From: Methylophaga sp. 42_25_T18
Lineage (GTDB): Bacteria; Pseudomonadota; Gammaproteobacteria; Nitrosococcales; Methylophagaceae
NCBI GenBank assembly: GCA_002163085.1
Contig: MAAJ01000008.1
Span: 124,001-188,000 of the forward strand
Reading direction: 5' to 3'
Length of the DNA: 64,000 nt
Below the pieces are notes generated by a model. It had not been told where the DNA came from and ran no database searches. It saw nothing but the letters and a program-made list of their open reading frames with translations. A program made the translations under genes and the position numbers. Shown in pieces: positions 36,124 to 44,985 of the stretch. Each line of letters begins with the position of its first letter. The first letter of the stretch is position 1.

Positions 36124-36270
36124 TTACTCGGCGTTAGCAATCAAACCTACTTTCACTAAAATGTTTTGTGCCTCTAAACCGATCGCAGCACCAAGAAAAC
36201 TTACTACATGACCTCTTTGTTCTCTTGTAGAACCGTCATAAGTATTAAGGTTGGTAGTTCTATCATCCAT
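36124..36270 (-). CDS. Small 48-residue protein of unknown family
   Basis: Reading on the minus strand from ATG at 36270 to TAA at 36124-36126 gives 48 residues, beginning MDDRTTNLNTYDGS and continuing REQRGHVVSFLGAAIG and LVKVGLIANAE. A near-perfect ribosome site (cgaggag, 5 bases before ATG) supports translation. It has a possible amphipathic or membrane-associated helix (VVSFLGAAIGLEAQNILVKVGLI). I do not recognise it. It lies just upstream of the aminotransferase remnant. Confidence 0.5.
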   Translation of the reverse strand: MDDRTTNLNTYDGSTREQRGHVVSFLGAAIGLEAQNILVKVGLIANAE

Positions 36271-36366
36271 TGCAACTCCTCGATATTAACTCGATTCATG
36301 CTTTAATGATTAGACTACTCGATATATTGATCATTCCTTAACTAGAGCGGTTTTTAATAAGAAGTT

Positions 36367-36411
36367 CATCCATGTTTCAGGTGGATGATATTGTCTATTC
36401 AAACATGGATG
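36367..36411. repeat. 11-bp perfect inverted repeat
   Basis: catccatgttt (36367-36377) and aaacatggatg (36401-36411) are exact reverse complements separated by 23 bases. It sits in the gene-free gap between the TorF-type porin terminator and the 48-residue gene. It may be an operator or a weak hairpin; nothing decides this. Confidence 0.5.
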
Positions 36412-36432
36412 TGATTACCCATAAATTGAACT

Positions 36433-36480
36433 AAAAAAAACAAGATTTCTCCTGTTAGTAATAACAGAAGAAATCTTGTT
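36433..36480 (-). terminator. Rho-independent terminator of the porin gene
   Basis: On the minus strand, aacaagatttct(t)ctgtta and its complement form a long stem around attac. A run of seven or eight T follows. It lies 24 bases after the stop of the porin gene. Confidence 0.85.
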
Positions 36481-36503
36481 AAAGCTGAAACTTTAATTTT
36501 TAA

Positions 36504-37322
36504 TTAGAAACTTTTCGAAATAGCTGCAACAAAACGGGAGTCTACGATATGATTATTTGAACTAAAGCCATAAAAATCATTATCGCCAATTTCAATATCC
36601 GTATCGTGGTACCTAAGATCAAGATTGTAACCAAATACATTACGGCTTAGACCAACATTCCAGTGAGTCCAGTTGGCATCGAATTGAGATTCGAACATTT
36701 GACGGCCAAGACTACCTGACAAGGTGAAACCGTGCGGTAAGGCAACACTTGGGTGAATAGCCACATTATGTGATTGCACACCATCCACACCGAACCAGTC
36801 TGTCAACGTAGGTGAATATTCAAGCTTGATATTAACGTCACCAAACTGTTTATCCACATAGTTAAACATTTCTAAATAATTAGAATCACTGTCGCCTGGA
36901 TAAAGGTATTGGAACAAGAAACCATTATAGTTAAAGCCGGTATTGCCTATCTCGCCGGCATAACCAATATAAGGCCCATAAATTGCGTTAATCTTCGGGT
37001 TGTGACCTTCTGAATCATTACCTGGGAATAAGTTATTAGCCACGTATAAACCGGCATAACCTCCACTATCATGCGTCCAGGTAAGGGCTGCTTTTAATGA
37101 TGGAATATCGCCATCATTTGTTTCAGATTCGCCGCGGAAAACATAATCAGTAGCGAGCTCTGTCCAAAGACTGAATTTACCATTAAATACGGTCTCGCTA
37201 TCCAGAAACGCATCAAAACCGCTTTCGGGTTGGGCTTGTCTTTCTGGCCCGTTTTCAGCCATGGCACTTGAACCGAACCCGCCACCTAATGCCAATAAAA
37301 AAAATGATACATAGTTTTTCAT
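36504..37322 (-). CDS. TorF-family (Gcw_chp) putative porin
   Basis: This 272-residue protein has a signal peptide (MKNYVSFFLLALGGGFGSSAMA). The barrel-type sequence shows ELATDYVFRGESETNDGD near residue 57 and ends VAAISKSF (terminal Phe). The YVFRGxS pattern is the signature of the Gcw_chp/TorF group of outer-membrane proteins of unknown substrate. It is followed by a strong terminator. The large unknown secreted protein gene is 46 bases upstream on the same strand, so the two are probably one operon. Confidence 0.82.
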   Translation of the reverse strand: MKNYVSFFLLALGGGFGSSAMAENGPERQAQPESGFDAFLDSETVFNGKFSLWTELATDYVFRGESETNDGDIPSLKAALTWTHDSGGYAGLYVANNLFPGNDSEGHNPKINAIYGPYIGYAGEIGNTGFNYNGFLFQYLYPGDSDSNYLEMFNYVDKQFGDVNIKLEYSPTLTDWFGVDGVQSHNVAIHPSVALPHGFTLSGSLGRQMFESQFDANWTHWNVGLSRNVFGYNLDLRYHDTDIEIGDNDFYGFSSNNHIVDSRFVAAISKSF

Positions 37323-37368
37323 CGTTCTAACCTCTAAATAATTTTATGTAAATAAACACAGTTAATGT

Positions 37369-38886
37369 TTATTGTTGTGGGATTGGTCGACATGATGAGC
37401 CTGCCAAAGGCAGCATCGCCGCACCTGGTTTACCCATGGTTGGGGTATAGGTAACGGGGTCAGCTACACTCGAATATGTCAGTGTAAGTTCACTTGGCAC
37501 TTGTTGACTGTCTGGGTTTTTGATGCCCAAGTCCGTGTTGTATTCGTCGGTGAAAACACCATATTCACCACTTTGCGAGTGGTACGTGACCGCTTTAGTG
37601 CCCACCCCTGCATTGGCTAGATATTTATCTGGGTTATTCCAGCTAGAACCATCTAAGTTACTGTAGAACTTGATATCTACGAGAACACCATCACATAACG
37701 GACTAATTTCTTCATAATTAGTCGGCCAGGCAGAACCTGCGGTTGTTTCTGGATAATGCCCGTAATCACCACCTTTTAATGGGCAAGCACCTCCACCGCC
37801 ATATACGTTTCTATCGTAGTGATGAACACCAAACACAGGTAAACCATTTACTGCTTGCAGACCGCCATTTTCAAGATGGAATCTTGGTGCTTGTGTGACG
37901 GTTGTTTTAGGCGTTAATCCTCTCTGAGTCAAAGAGTCAAAATAGGCTCCCTGAGGGCGAACATATTGAAAATCAGCATTATCGTTATTATCATAAACAG
38001 CAGTAATGAAGATGTATTTTCTGTTAAAGAATGGACGTTCTAATAAGTAATATTCAGCCGCGGTTTTATTGGTATCTACAGCTTGCCAGTTCACATTAAT
38101 CGTATTTTTACCTGGTTGGCCGATATTGACCCAAGAGCGAGCATCAGGGAAAGATTCTAAGCGTAGTACTTTGGTGTAATTTTCATTAACATCCAATCCA
38201 GCACGCTTGCCTAACGGGCCTACTGTGTTTGCGCCAGGTTGATTGAAAGCAAAGTCTAAAACTTGTTTGGCATAGGCGTAATCAGGGCCCGACATAGTAC
38301 AGTAGAAGGAAGGAAGTTCAACCACTTCATGCTGAGTATATTTTCCTTCATATTTTGGATGGGTGATAGGTAAATCAATAAAATTTAAATTACCTTTGTC
38401 ATTTATTTTTTGATCAGGATATTTATAGCCCGCCCAACTTTCTTCTGGCAAATAATAGCTATAGTTATCATTGATTAGCTTCTGGTTTCCAGCTGACAAT
38501 AGATCGGCACCTTTTGGAAGCCCTTCGGCTCCTTGCCGTAAGTACTCACGGACTGTACCGTTTTCTTGAATTCGCCATAACCCATGTTTGCCTTCACCTA
38601 TCATGGTAAACACTTGCTCAGTTACATTAAGAAAGCGGTAGGTAGAATTCGTATTCATATAACCGTAATAAACGGGTAGATGTGGGATCTGTGAATGCGT
38701 TTTATTTGGTCTACCGATACCTAATAATGTCTTGGTTGCATCATCTACTTTAATATCTTGATCACTGGTATAGAAAAATGGATCATTTTGAGTTAGATCA
38801 TTCAACTGGAGGTTTTCACCTGCATGTGATTGAAAGACCGGTAATGCCATAGCAAGCAATGGCAGCAGTTTTTTCATCTTTTTCAT
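37369..38886 (-). CDS. Large secreted protein of unknown family
   Basis: This 505-residue protein has a signal peptide (MKKMKKLLPLLAMALPVFQSHAG), so it is periplasmic or exported. The body is rich in Tyr, Asn, Gly and Pro (for example RNVYGGGGACPLKGGDYGHYPETT) and has few Cys, two of them in GGGACPL and ISPLCDG. No catalytic motif, repeat or membrane segment is visible. I cannot assign a family. It lies between the exported cupin and the TorF-type porin, all on the minus strand, and is close to a divergent LuxR-type regulator. Confidence 0.75.
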   Translation of the reverse strand: MKKMKKLLPLLAMALPVFQSHAGENLQLNDLTQNDPFFYTSDQDIKVDDATKTLLGIGRPNKTHSQIPHLPVYYGYMNTNSTYRFLNVTEQVFTMIGEGKHGLWRIQENGTVREYLRQGAEGLPKGADLLSAGNQKLINDNYSYYLPEESWAGYKYPDQKINDKGNLNFIDLPITHPKYEGKYTQHEVVELPSFYCTMSGPDYAYAKQVLDFAFNQPGANTVGPLGKRAGLDVNENYTKVLRLESFPDARSWVNIGQPGKNTINVNWQAVDTNKTAAEYYLLERPFFNRKYIFITAVYDNNDNADFQYVRPQGAYFDSLTQRGLTPKTTVTQAPRFHLENGGLQAVNGLPVFGVHHYDRNVYGGGGACPLKGGDYGHYPETTAGSAWPTNYEEISPLCDGVLVDIKFYSNLDGSSWNNPDKYLANAGVGTKAVTYHSQSGEYGVFTDEYNTDLGIKNPDSQQVPSELTLTYSSVADPVTYTPTMGKPGAAMLPLAGSSCRPIPQQ

Positions 38887-38980
38887 CTTTTCTCTCTCCG
38901 TCTATCCTAGCTATCTAATCGTCGTTCCTTAACAAAGTGTTAACATAGTTGATTAAATTTTCAGCAATTCTTGGCTGGGA

Positions 38981-39433
38981 TTAGGTACCATTAAGTGAGC
39001 GAAGGCCACAGGTAAATCCAAGGCCATAATCTTCTGATGAGAATGTGATAGTTGAATTGATGGGGAAGAAGAGAACATCGCCAGCCTCGGCACTTACCGT
39101 GGTTTTTCCATCTGATATTGTCATTTGACCATCCAAAATGACTTTTGCTTCCGGGTATTCGTAGGTATAAACAAGTGGATTCCCTTTTTCCATTCTGAAT
39201 AATCCACAAGACATCGGAGTATGCTCATCTCCAGACGTTACAATGTCTTCCAAGAAAGCATTGGCATTATCACCATCAAGTTGTCTGATAGTCATATTCT
39301 TTGCATCCTGAAGATATTGCATTTCAATTACTTCATCGTCAGCGCCATGGGCAAAAATACCCGTCGAATATGAGACTGATAGTGCAGAAGCAATTGCCAC
39401 TGCACTAATTGATAAGGTCTGTATCGTTTTCAT
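38981..39433 (-). CDS. Exported cupin-domain protein
   Basis: This 150-residue protein has an N-terminal signal segment (SISAVAIASALSVSYSTGIFAHG) followed by a single cupin fold: a strand pair with CGLFRMEKG, VYTYEYPEAKVILDGQMTIS, and a second motif AGDVLFFPINSTITF. Metal-binding His residues of the first motif look replaced (EYPEAKVIL), so it may bind a ligand rather than act as a metal enzyme. It is likely the first gene of the minus-strand group and diverges from the LuxR-type regulator. Confidence 0.75.
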   Translation of the reverse strand: MKTIQTLSISAVAIASALSVSYSTGIFAHGADDEVIEMQYLQDAKNMTIRQLDGDNANAFLEDIVTSGDEHTPMSCGLFRMEKGNPLVYTYEYPEAKVILDGQMTISDGKTTVSAEAGDVLFFPINSTITFSSEDYGLGFTCGLRSLNGT

Positions 39434-39693
39434 ATTAAATCCTCGTTAAATTTAATGTCGGGTGAAAGCTATTTCTTTCACTTGCAACACCATATCGATT
39501 TCGAAAACCTAAAACATGACAAAAAACCCCTAATTTTTTATTCCGCCCCCATCAAGGGCTTAATTAACTCTTGACAAAATACTCCCGCTGGATCTTAGTT
39601 AATATTTCATTTATAGTTAAAATAACACTACACCTGCTAACGAAGTTTACACGTGTAGTGCCCTGTTTAATAAGTAAGTTTGATGTTAAAATC

Positions 39694-40488
39694 ATGATTG
39701 ACTATATTAGTGAGCCCCCCTCACAACGTGCGCTAAAACAATATTTTATAGATAGAAATCTACAGTCTTTTTCTGCAGATACGATTAATTGTGTGGCTTA
39801 TATGATTCTCACAATTGATAATCCTGAAGAGATGATGAATATTGCTTTATCACATATAGTGGATAAACTTTCGGCTTGTCGCGCTGACATGGGATTTTTA
39901 ACACCAAAAGACAAGCTATATGAACCGACATTTGTCCATCATAGTCAGAATTCACGACCACCTGACTGCACAAATGTTAGCTATTCCAATCAAGATTCGG
40001 TGTTTCAGAAAACGTGGAAACAACGTACGCCTGTAGTGTGTACAAATGTTCATGATGATAAAATCATGGCTGACTCGCGTGCTACTTTTGAAGCAATTCA
40101 GAGTGAATCCGTACTTTTTCAACGCTTATCTTTAAACAAAAAAACGGTCGGACTGACCTGTGTTGATTTCACCAATGAACAACATGTGTGGTCATTAGAA
40201 GATGTGGCATTCATGTCTTCATTTTGTGAAACTTTTTTTGGACCGTTATCGGGGATCAGCCAATATTGGCATGGAGCTAAAAGAGAACAGATAATAAAGC
40301 GGCCAAGTAGAGCCGAGTTAGCTGCGATAACTTTAGCCGCTAAGGGCATGAGTTATAAGCAAATCGCCTATGAACTAGGCAAGTCTACTCGCACAATAGA
40401 AAATCAGCTTCGAAATGCTCGAGAAGCGCTAAATGCAGCAAATCAAATAGAATTAATTAAAAAATGTACATTTTGGCTAGGTTCATAA
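39694..40488 (+). CDS. GAF-LuxR-type transcription regulator
   Basis: This 264-residue protein has a GAF-like sensor region (residues ~35-180) and a C-terminal LuxR-type helix-turn-helix (ELAAITLAAKGMSYKQIAYELGKSTRTIENQL). The Met at 39694 is used. An open frame back to a TTG at 39571 runs through ttgaca, which looks more like a -35 box, and has no homology. It diverges from the cupin/secreted protein/porin genes, which makes those its likely targets. Confidence 0.8.
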   Translation: MIDYISEPPSQRALKQYFIDRNLQSFSADTINCVAYMILTIDNPEEMMNIALSHIVDKLSACRADMGFLTPKDKLYEPTFVHHSQNSRPPDCTNVSYSNQDSVFQKTWKQRTPVVCTNVHDDKIMADSRATFEAIQSESVLFQRLSLNKKTVGLTCVDFTNEQHVWSLEDVAFMSSFCETFFGPLSGISQYWHGAKREQIIKRPSRAELAAITLAAKGMSYKQIAYELGKSTRTIENQLRNAREALNAANQIELIKKCTFWLGS

Positions 40489-40525
40489 TTCGTATATAAG
40501 AAGCACTCGCCTTTACATCTTAAGT

Positions 40526-41290
40526 TCAGTCTCTTTTTCGATAAATCGCTAATGGCCCTGTAGCCTGTTGGGTAGGCATCACTTCCATCGTGGTGACATT
40601 CATATGCTCTGGCGTATTAACCAACCACCAAATCGTATTAGCTATATCCTCAGCGGTTAGGGCTTGCGTATTTTGATATACATCACCCGCCGCCTCGTCA
40701 TTATCTTTAAAGCGAACCAGTGAAAACTCCGTCTCGGCAATACCCGGTTCGATATTGGTCACTCTGATATTAGAGCCTAATAAGTCGGCTCGTAGAGAAA
40801 GAGACAACTGCTTCACAAACGCTTTGGTTGCACCATAGACATTGCCACCGGGATAAGGCCAATTACCAGCTACGGAGCCAATATTCAGCACATAACCTTG
40901 CTTGCGTTCACGCATTTTTGGTAATACATAGCGTGTGCAATACATCAGCCCTTTAATATTGGTATCTACCATTTTCTCCCAATCATCAAGATCGGTTGTA
41001 TCAGCCGGTTCTAAACCTAAGGCTAGGCCCGCATTATTAAGCAAGACATCAATGTCAGCAAATGCAGTAGGTAATGAATCAATCATCTGTTTTACGGCGA
41101 TTCGATCCGAAATATCAAAGCAGCAGGTATGTACTTTGTCCGAGCCACCCAGTTCTTGCTGTAAGTCATCTAAGCGTTGTTGACGACGTCCTGTTAGGAT
41201 TAACTGCCAATCGTTTTTTGCAAACAGACGTGCAGTCGCTTCCCCAAAACCGGAAGTAGCACCCGTTATTAATATCGTTTTGCGTGTCAT
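40526..41290 (-). CDS. ydfG: NADP-dependent short-chain dehydrogenase, YdfG-like
   Basis: This 254-residue SDR has the cofactor motif TGATSGFGEATARLF (residues ~8-22), LNNAGLALG, and the catalytic set: Ser in NIGSVAG, YGATK with Tyr and Lys. GNWPYPGGNVYGATKAF and the C-terminal LEMMP-like MEVMPT match E. coli YdfG, which oxidises L-allo-threonine and reduces malonic semialdehyde. It starts 3 bases after the sthA stop, so an NADP-linked link to transhydrogenase is plausible. Confidence 0.88.
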   Translation of the reverse strand: MTRKTILITGATSGFGEATARLFAKNDWQLILTGRRQQRLDDLQQELGGSDKVHTCCFDISDRIAVKQMIDSLPTAFADIDVLLNNAGLALGLEPADTTDLDDWEKMVDTNIKGLMYCTRYVLPKMRERKQGYVLNIGSVAGNWPYPGGNVYGATKAFVKQLSLSLRADLLGSNIRVTNIEPGIAETEFSLVRFKDNDEAAGDVYQNTQALTAEDIANTIWWLVNTPEHMNVTTMEVMPTQQATGPLAIYRKRD

Positions 41291-41293
41291 TAA

Positions 41294-42691
41294 TTAATCT
41301 TTTGGACGTTTTGCTAGTATTTCTAAGGCTGCAATGCGGTAAGCTTCGGCCAATGTTGGAAAGTTAAAGGTACTTTCAACAAACATATCAACATCGGCAT
41401 TGCATAACATGGCCATATGACCGATATGCACGACTTCAGTTGAACTTTCACCCACCAACATCACACCTAAGATCTTCTTACCTTGGGTATCCGCGACAAT
41501 TTTTAACATGCCTTCGGTATTGCCTGAAATCTGACCACGTGCCACTTCAGCAAACTTGGCCCGGCCCACGATAACATCACCATGTTGTTCCCGTGCTTGT
41601 GTTTCAGTTAGGCCTACTGATGAGAGTTCTGGAATAGAGAAGATACCTGCAGGGATAAGTTTGCTCAAATCACCTAACGGAATATCGAGGGCATTACATG
41701 CTGCACGTCGTCCCTGCTCCATTGAAGCAGAAGCTAGCGATGGTGGGCCAATGACATCACCCGCAGCATAGATATTTTCGACCGTAGTACATAGGTTGTC
41801 ATCCACACTGATCAAACCGCGCTCATTGACCTTCAAACCTGCATTTTCCAGTTTAAGATCTTTTACATTGGCAAGACGACCAGCAGCACAGAGTAATTTC
41901 TGGCTTCTCACTACGGTGCCATCAGCACATTCGGTTACTACTTCACTGATGCCATCCCAATAGACTTTTTCGACCTGTTGTTTACCCATCCAAGTGCCAC
42001 CCATATTTTCAAAAGCACTGACAAACGTATCGGTCATATCTTGATCGAGGAAACCAAGCGGTGTTGGGTATTTATCGATCATCGTTACCTTGACACCCAA
42101 GGCTTGGAAAATGGAGGCATATTCACTGGCAATAACCCCTCCGCCTAATACCGTTAAACTGGCTGGCAGATATAACATGGATAAGATCGAATCACTGTCA
42201 AAAACATGTTCATGATCGATGGGGATATTGTCAGGCTTGCGTGGAAATGATCCTGTAGCAATAATGACTTTATTCGTTTTTAGTTCTATTGTTTCGCCAC
42301 TTACTTTGGTCAGCAGTAGTGCTTTATTATCTATAAAACTGACACGTCCATGAATGCGTTCAATCTCATTGCGTGTGATCTGCTCACGCATATATTTATC
42401 ATGCTCTTTTAATACGTCTTCCAGACGATTAATCAAGGTCGCCATTTCAGTATCTTCACCTAACTCAAAATCGACTAAAGCCGCATTTTGACGCATATGT
42501 TTTACCCGTAGGGCATTTTCTCTTAATGTTTTGGATGGAATCGTTCCGCGATGCACACAGGCTCCACCAAATAAGTTATCTCGCTCGATAATGGCAACTC
42601 GTTGACCGGCTTTAGCAGACTGGATCGCCGACTTTTGACCTGCAGGCCCACTGCCAATAACAACAACATCAAATTCTTGTATTGTGCTCAT
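41294..42691 (-). CDS. sthA: Soluble pyridine nucleotide transhydrogenase
   Basis: This 465-residue flavoprotein has two dinucleotide folds (VVVIGSGPAGQKSAIQ near residue 10; LTVLGGGVIASEYASI near 175) and FGGACVHRGTIPSKTL, where only one of the two redox Cys of dihydrolipoyl dehydrogenases is present, as in SthA/UdhA. It shuttles reducing equivalents between NADPH and NAD+. The C-terminal ASTxVVHIGHMAML region fits. The HDOD gene overlaps it by 4 bases. Confidence 0.93.
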   Translation of the reverse strand: MSTIQEFDVVVIGSGPAGQKSAIQSAKAGQRVAIIERDNLFGGACVHRGTIPSKTLRENALRVKHMRQNAALVDFELGEDTEMATLINRLEDVLKEHDKYMREQITRNEIERIHGRVSFIDNKALLLTKVSGETIELKTNKVIIATGSFPRKPDNIPIDHEHVFDSDSILSMLYLPASLTVLGGGVIASEYASIFQALGVKVTMIDKYPTPLGFLDQDMTDTFVSAFENMGGTWMGKQQVEKVYWDGISEVVTECADGTVVRSQKLLCAAGRLANVKDLKLENAGLKVNERGLISVDDNLCTTVENIYAAGDVIGPPSLASASMEQGRRAACNALDIPLGDLSKLIPAGIFSIPELSSVGLTETQAREQHGDVIVGRAKFAEVARGQISGNTEGMLKIVADTQGKKILGVMLVGESSTEVVHIGHMAMLCNADVDMFVESTFNFPTLAEAYRIAALEILAKRPKD

Positions 42692-43551
42692 GTTGACAAG
42701 CCCTCCAAGCGGCCTTGCACCGCTTCACTATATGTAAGCAACTCCTCAACTTCATCTTGATATAGATTTAGGGTGCCCATCACCGGTAAGGCAAATAAGC
42801 TGTCTTTATCTAATTCTTCTGGCTGCAACATATACGTTGCATATTGTGCTCCCGCATTCACCAAAGCTACTTGGTTAACCGCTGTCGGCGCGTTAGCATA
42901 ATCTGTAAAATAAGTGACTGCTTCAATCACTAAGATAGGCATGTTCCATGTGGTGACGACTGATTCTGATATCTTCTGAGCATAATTATGTTCTAACGCT
43001 AATACATCGTCATTTGTCAGTTCTATTTGCTGCTGTTTGGCTAAATCAAGAATGGACTGTATGACTGCAGGACGACCAATTGAATGTAATAGTCCCGCAA
43101 GAAAAGCGAGCTCTACATTGCTGCGACAATGACGGGCAATTTCTTTTGCCCACAGTCCCGTCGCTAAGGCATGACGCCATGATTGTGCTACATACTTTTC
43201 ATAACCCGGTGTATTAAATAATTTAGTACCTATCGATGCTGTTAAGGCAATTTCACTGATAACACGCATACCCAAACGAGCAATTGCTTGTTGTAGGGAC
43301 ACCAGGTTGGCCATGGGAGTATAGGCAACCGAATTTGCAATTCGCATTACATGAGCAGCGAGAGATTGATCACCTTGAATGAGTTTAGCCATTTCCGTAG
43401 CATCTGAATCTGGGTTCTGTGCCAGCAACAAGGCTTTGTTTGCTACTTCAGGTAACATTGGAACTTCAATACCACCAGCATTAATTAACTGCTCTAATGC
43501 TTCCGCAATGGCTTGTGCTTGACTGGATAAAACATGAGTTTCTGAGTTCAT
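42688..43551 (-). CDS. HDOD-domain protein
   Basis: This protein of about 287 residues has the HDOD layout: PEVANKALLLAQNPD, LIQGDQSLAAHVMRIANS, LQQAIARLGMRVISEIALT and HALATGLWAKEIARH, with GLLHSIGRP where HD hydrolases have a metal pair. HDOD proteins relay signals in bacteria without clear catalysis. The Met at 43551 has aggt before it; an in-frame codon at 43602 is less likely. Its stop overlaps the sthA start by 4 bases. Confidence 0.85.
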   Translation of the reverse strand: MNSETHVLSSQAQAIAEALEQLINAGGIEVPMLPEVANKALLLAQNPDSDATEMAKLIQGDQSLAAHVMRIANSVAYTPMANLVSLQQAIARLGMRVISEIALTASIGTKLFNTPGYEKYVAQSWRHALATGLWAKEIARHCRSNVELAFLAGLLHSIGRPAVIQSILDLAKQQQIELTNDDVLALEHNYAQKISESVVTTWNMPILVIEAVTYFTDYANAPTAVNQVALVNAGAQYATYMLQPEELDKDSLFALPVMGTLNLYQDEVEELLTYSEAVQGRLEGLST

Positions 43552-43657
43552 AAAATTACCTGACAATTGATCATTCTGTATGGGTGTAATATTCCCGCCC
43601 ACAATTCAAGCTACAGTGTGTGTTGCCAAGCTACGTGCGTCAAGTGCTTAAGGCAAT

Positions 43658-43683
43658 AAAAAAGGAGCTGAAGCTCCCTTTTA
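43658..43683. terminator. Terminator after purU
   Basis: aaaggagctgaagctccctttt forms a GGAGCT/AGCTCC stem flanked by A and T runs. It can act on the purU transcript (minus strand). Confidence 0.8.
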
Positions 43684-43710
43684 TTTTGATAACATCGACT
43701 CGTTTTGCGA

Positions 43711-44568
43711 TTACACGCCTTCTGAAAATACGATGGTACGTCGACCAGATATAATAATGCGATGTTCAATATGAGCTTTGACTGCACGTGCTAATACTAG
43801 ACGTTCAATATCTTTACCTATCATGACTAAATCTTCTGGACTATTGTCGTGCATCACACGCTCAACATCTTGCTCAATAATGGGCCCTTCATCCAAATCA
43901 GCAGTAGCATAATGTGAGGTCGCACCAATGATTTTTACACCGCGATCATAGGCTTGGTGATATGGCTTGGCTCCTTGAAAGGCAGGCAAGAACCCATGGT
44001 GAATATTAATGACTCGACCAGCAAACTCTTCGACAAACTGTTCTGATAGGATTTGCATGTAGCGCGCCATTACCACCAGATCAATATCATATTCTTTTAA
44101 TAATTCTTTAATCTGCGCTTCTTGCTGAGCTTTGGTGTCTTTAGTAATGGGCAAGTGATAGAACGGTTTATCAAATTGTTTTGCCATGCCGGCCAGATCA
44201 TCGTGATTACCAATGATTAATGGAATATCACAACGAAGCTCGCCTTCTGTTTCACGTAATAGTAGATCGTAGGGACAGTGAGAAGCTTTAGTAACCAATA
44301 AAGCAACACGATATGGCTTATCTGTATATCGCACTGACCATGTCAGCCCAAGTGTTTTAGCAAATTCGGTGAATTGTTGTTCTAATATCGCTCTATCTAA
44401 ATTGGCTTCGTCTTCCAACTTGATACGCATAAAGTACTGGCCATGTTGCACATCGGTATATTGCTGACAATGCAAAATATTAAAATCACGTTCAGCAAAG
44501 AAACTGGTAATGCCAGCGACTAAGCCTTTTTGATCAGGACATTGAATAAGAAAAACAATAGAACTCAT
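43711..44568 (-). CDS. purU: Formyltetrahydrofolate deformylase
   Basis: This 285-residue protein has an N-terminal ACT domain (VFLIQCPDQKGLVAGITSFF) and a C-terminal formyl-transferase fold: MARYMQILS, INIHHGFLPAFQGA, and ATSHYATADLDEGPII with the catalytic Asn, His and Asp. It splits 10-formyl-THF into formate and THF, which supports formate-dependent purine synthesis or one-carbon balance. A terminator follows. Confidence 0.95.
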   Translation of the reverse strand: MSSIVFLIQCPDQKGLVAGITSFFAERDFNILHCQQYTDVQHGQYFMRIKLEDEANLDRAILEQQFTEFAKTLGLTWSVRYTDKPYRVALLVTKASHCPYDLLLRETEGELRCDIPLIIGNHDDLAGMAKQFDKPFYHLPITKDTKAQQEAQIKELLKEYDIDLVVMARYMQILSEQFVEEFAGRVINIHHGFLPAFQGAKPYHQAYDRGVKIIGATSHYATADLDEGPIIEQDVERVMHDNSPEDLVMIGKDIERLVLARAVKAHIEHRIIISGRRTIVFSEGV

Positions 44569-44634
44569 TTTAACGATTCCTTCGAACGTTTACCGATGGT
44601 TATAGCGGACAGTATCCTAGCATTTAACTAGGCC

Positions 44635-44985
44635 TTATGAATATTCATTATATTTATCCGAGCGGGCTTTTACTTTTTCCACTGGATATTTTTCGGCATT
44701 TTTTATCATTTTTGCTGCAACGACCTTATTAAGATCGACACCAAGATCATGACAAAGATAGCTAAGATATACCGCCACATCCGCTAGCTCATCTTCAAGT
44801 TGAACGCGTTTCTCCGATTGCAGTTGTTGACTGATTTCTTCTGCTGTTTTCCATTGGAACCACTCCAATAACTCGGAAGCTTCTATCGACAATGAAATAG
44901 CCAAGTCCTTTGGATTATGGAACTGTTCCCAATCACGTTCTCGTCTGAAATCAATTAACTTTTGTAATAGCTGTGGCTCAATCAT
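44635..44985 (-). CDS. MazG-like nucleotide pyrophosphohydrolase
   Basis: This 116-residue helical protein has the MazG/dCTPase metal site: EASELLEWFQW (E-x-x-E) near residue 32 and LEDELADVAVYLSYL (E-x-x-D) near residue 61. It probably hydrolyses non-canonical or excess dNTPs to monophosphates. Its start overlaps the end of the YbfF-like esterase by 4 bases, so the two are coupled. Confidence 0.85.
   Translation of the reverse strand: MIEPQLLQKLIDFRRERDWEQFHNPKDLAISLSIEASELLEWFQWKTAEEISQQLQSEKRVQLEDELADVAVYLSYLCHDLGVDLNKVVAAKMIKNAEKYPVEKVKARSDKYNEYS

Noticed and set aside
39571..39693. Upstream extension of the GAF-LuxR gene from a TTG codon
   Set aside because: The ttgaca there looks like a promoter -35 and the added residues show no domain; the Met at 39694 is used.
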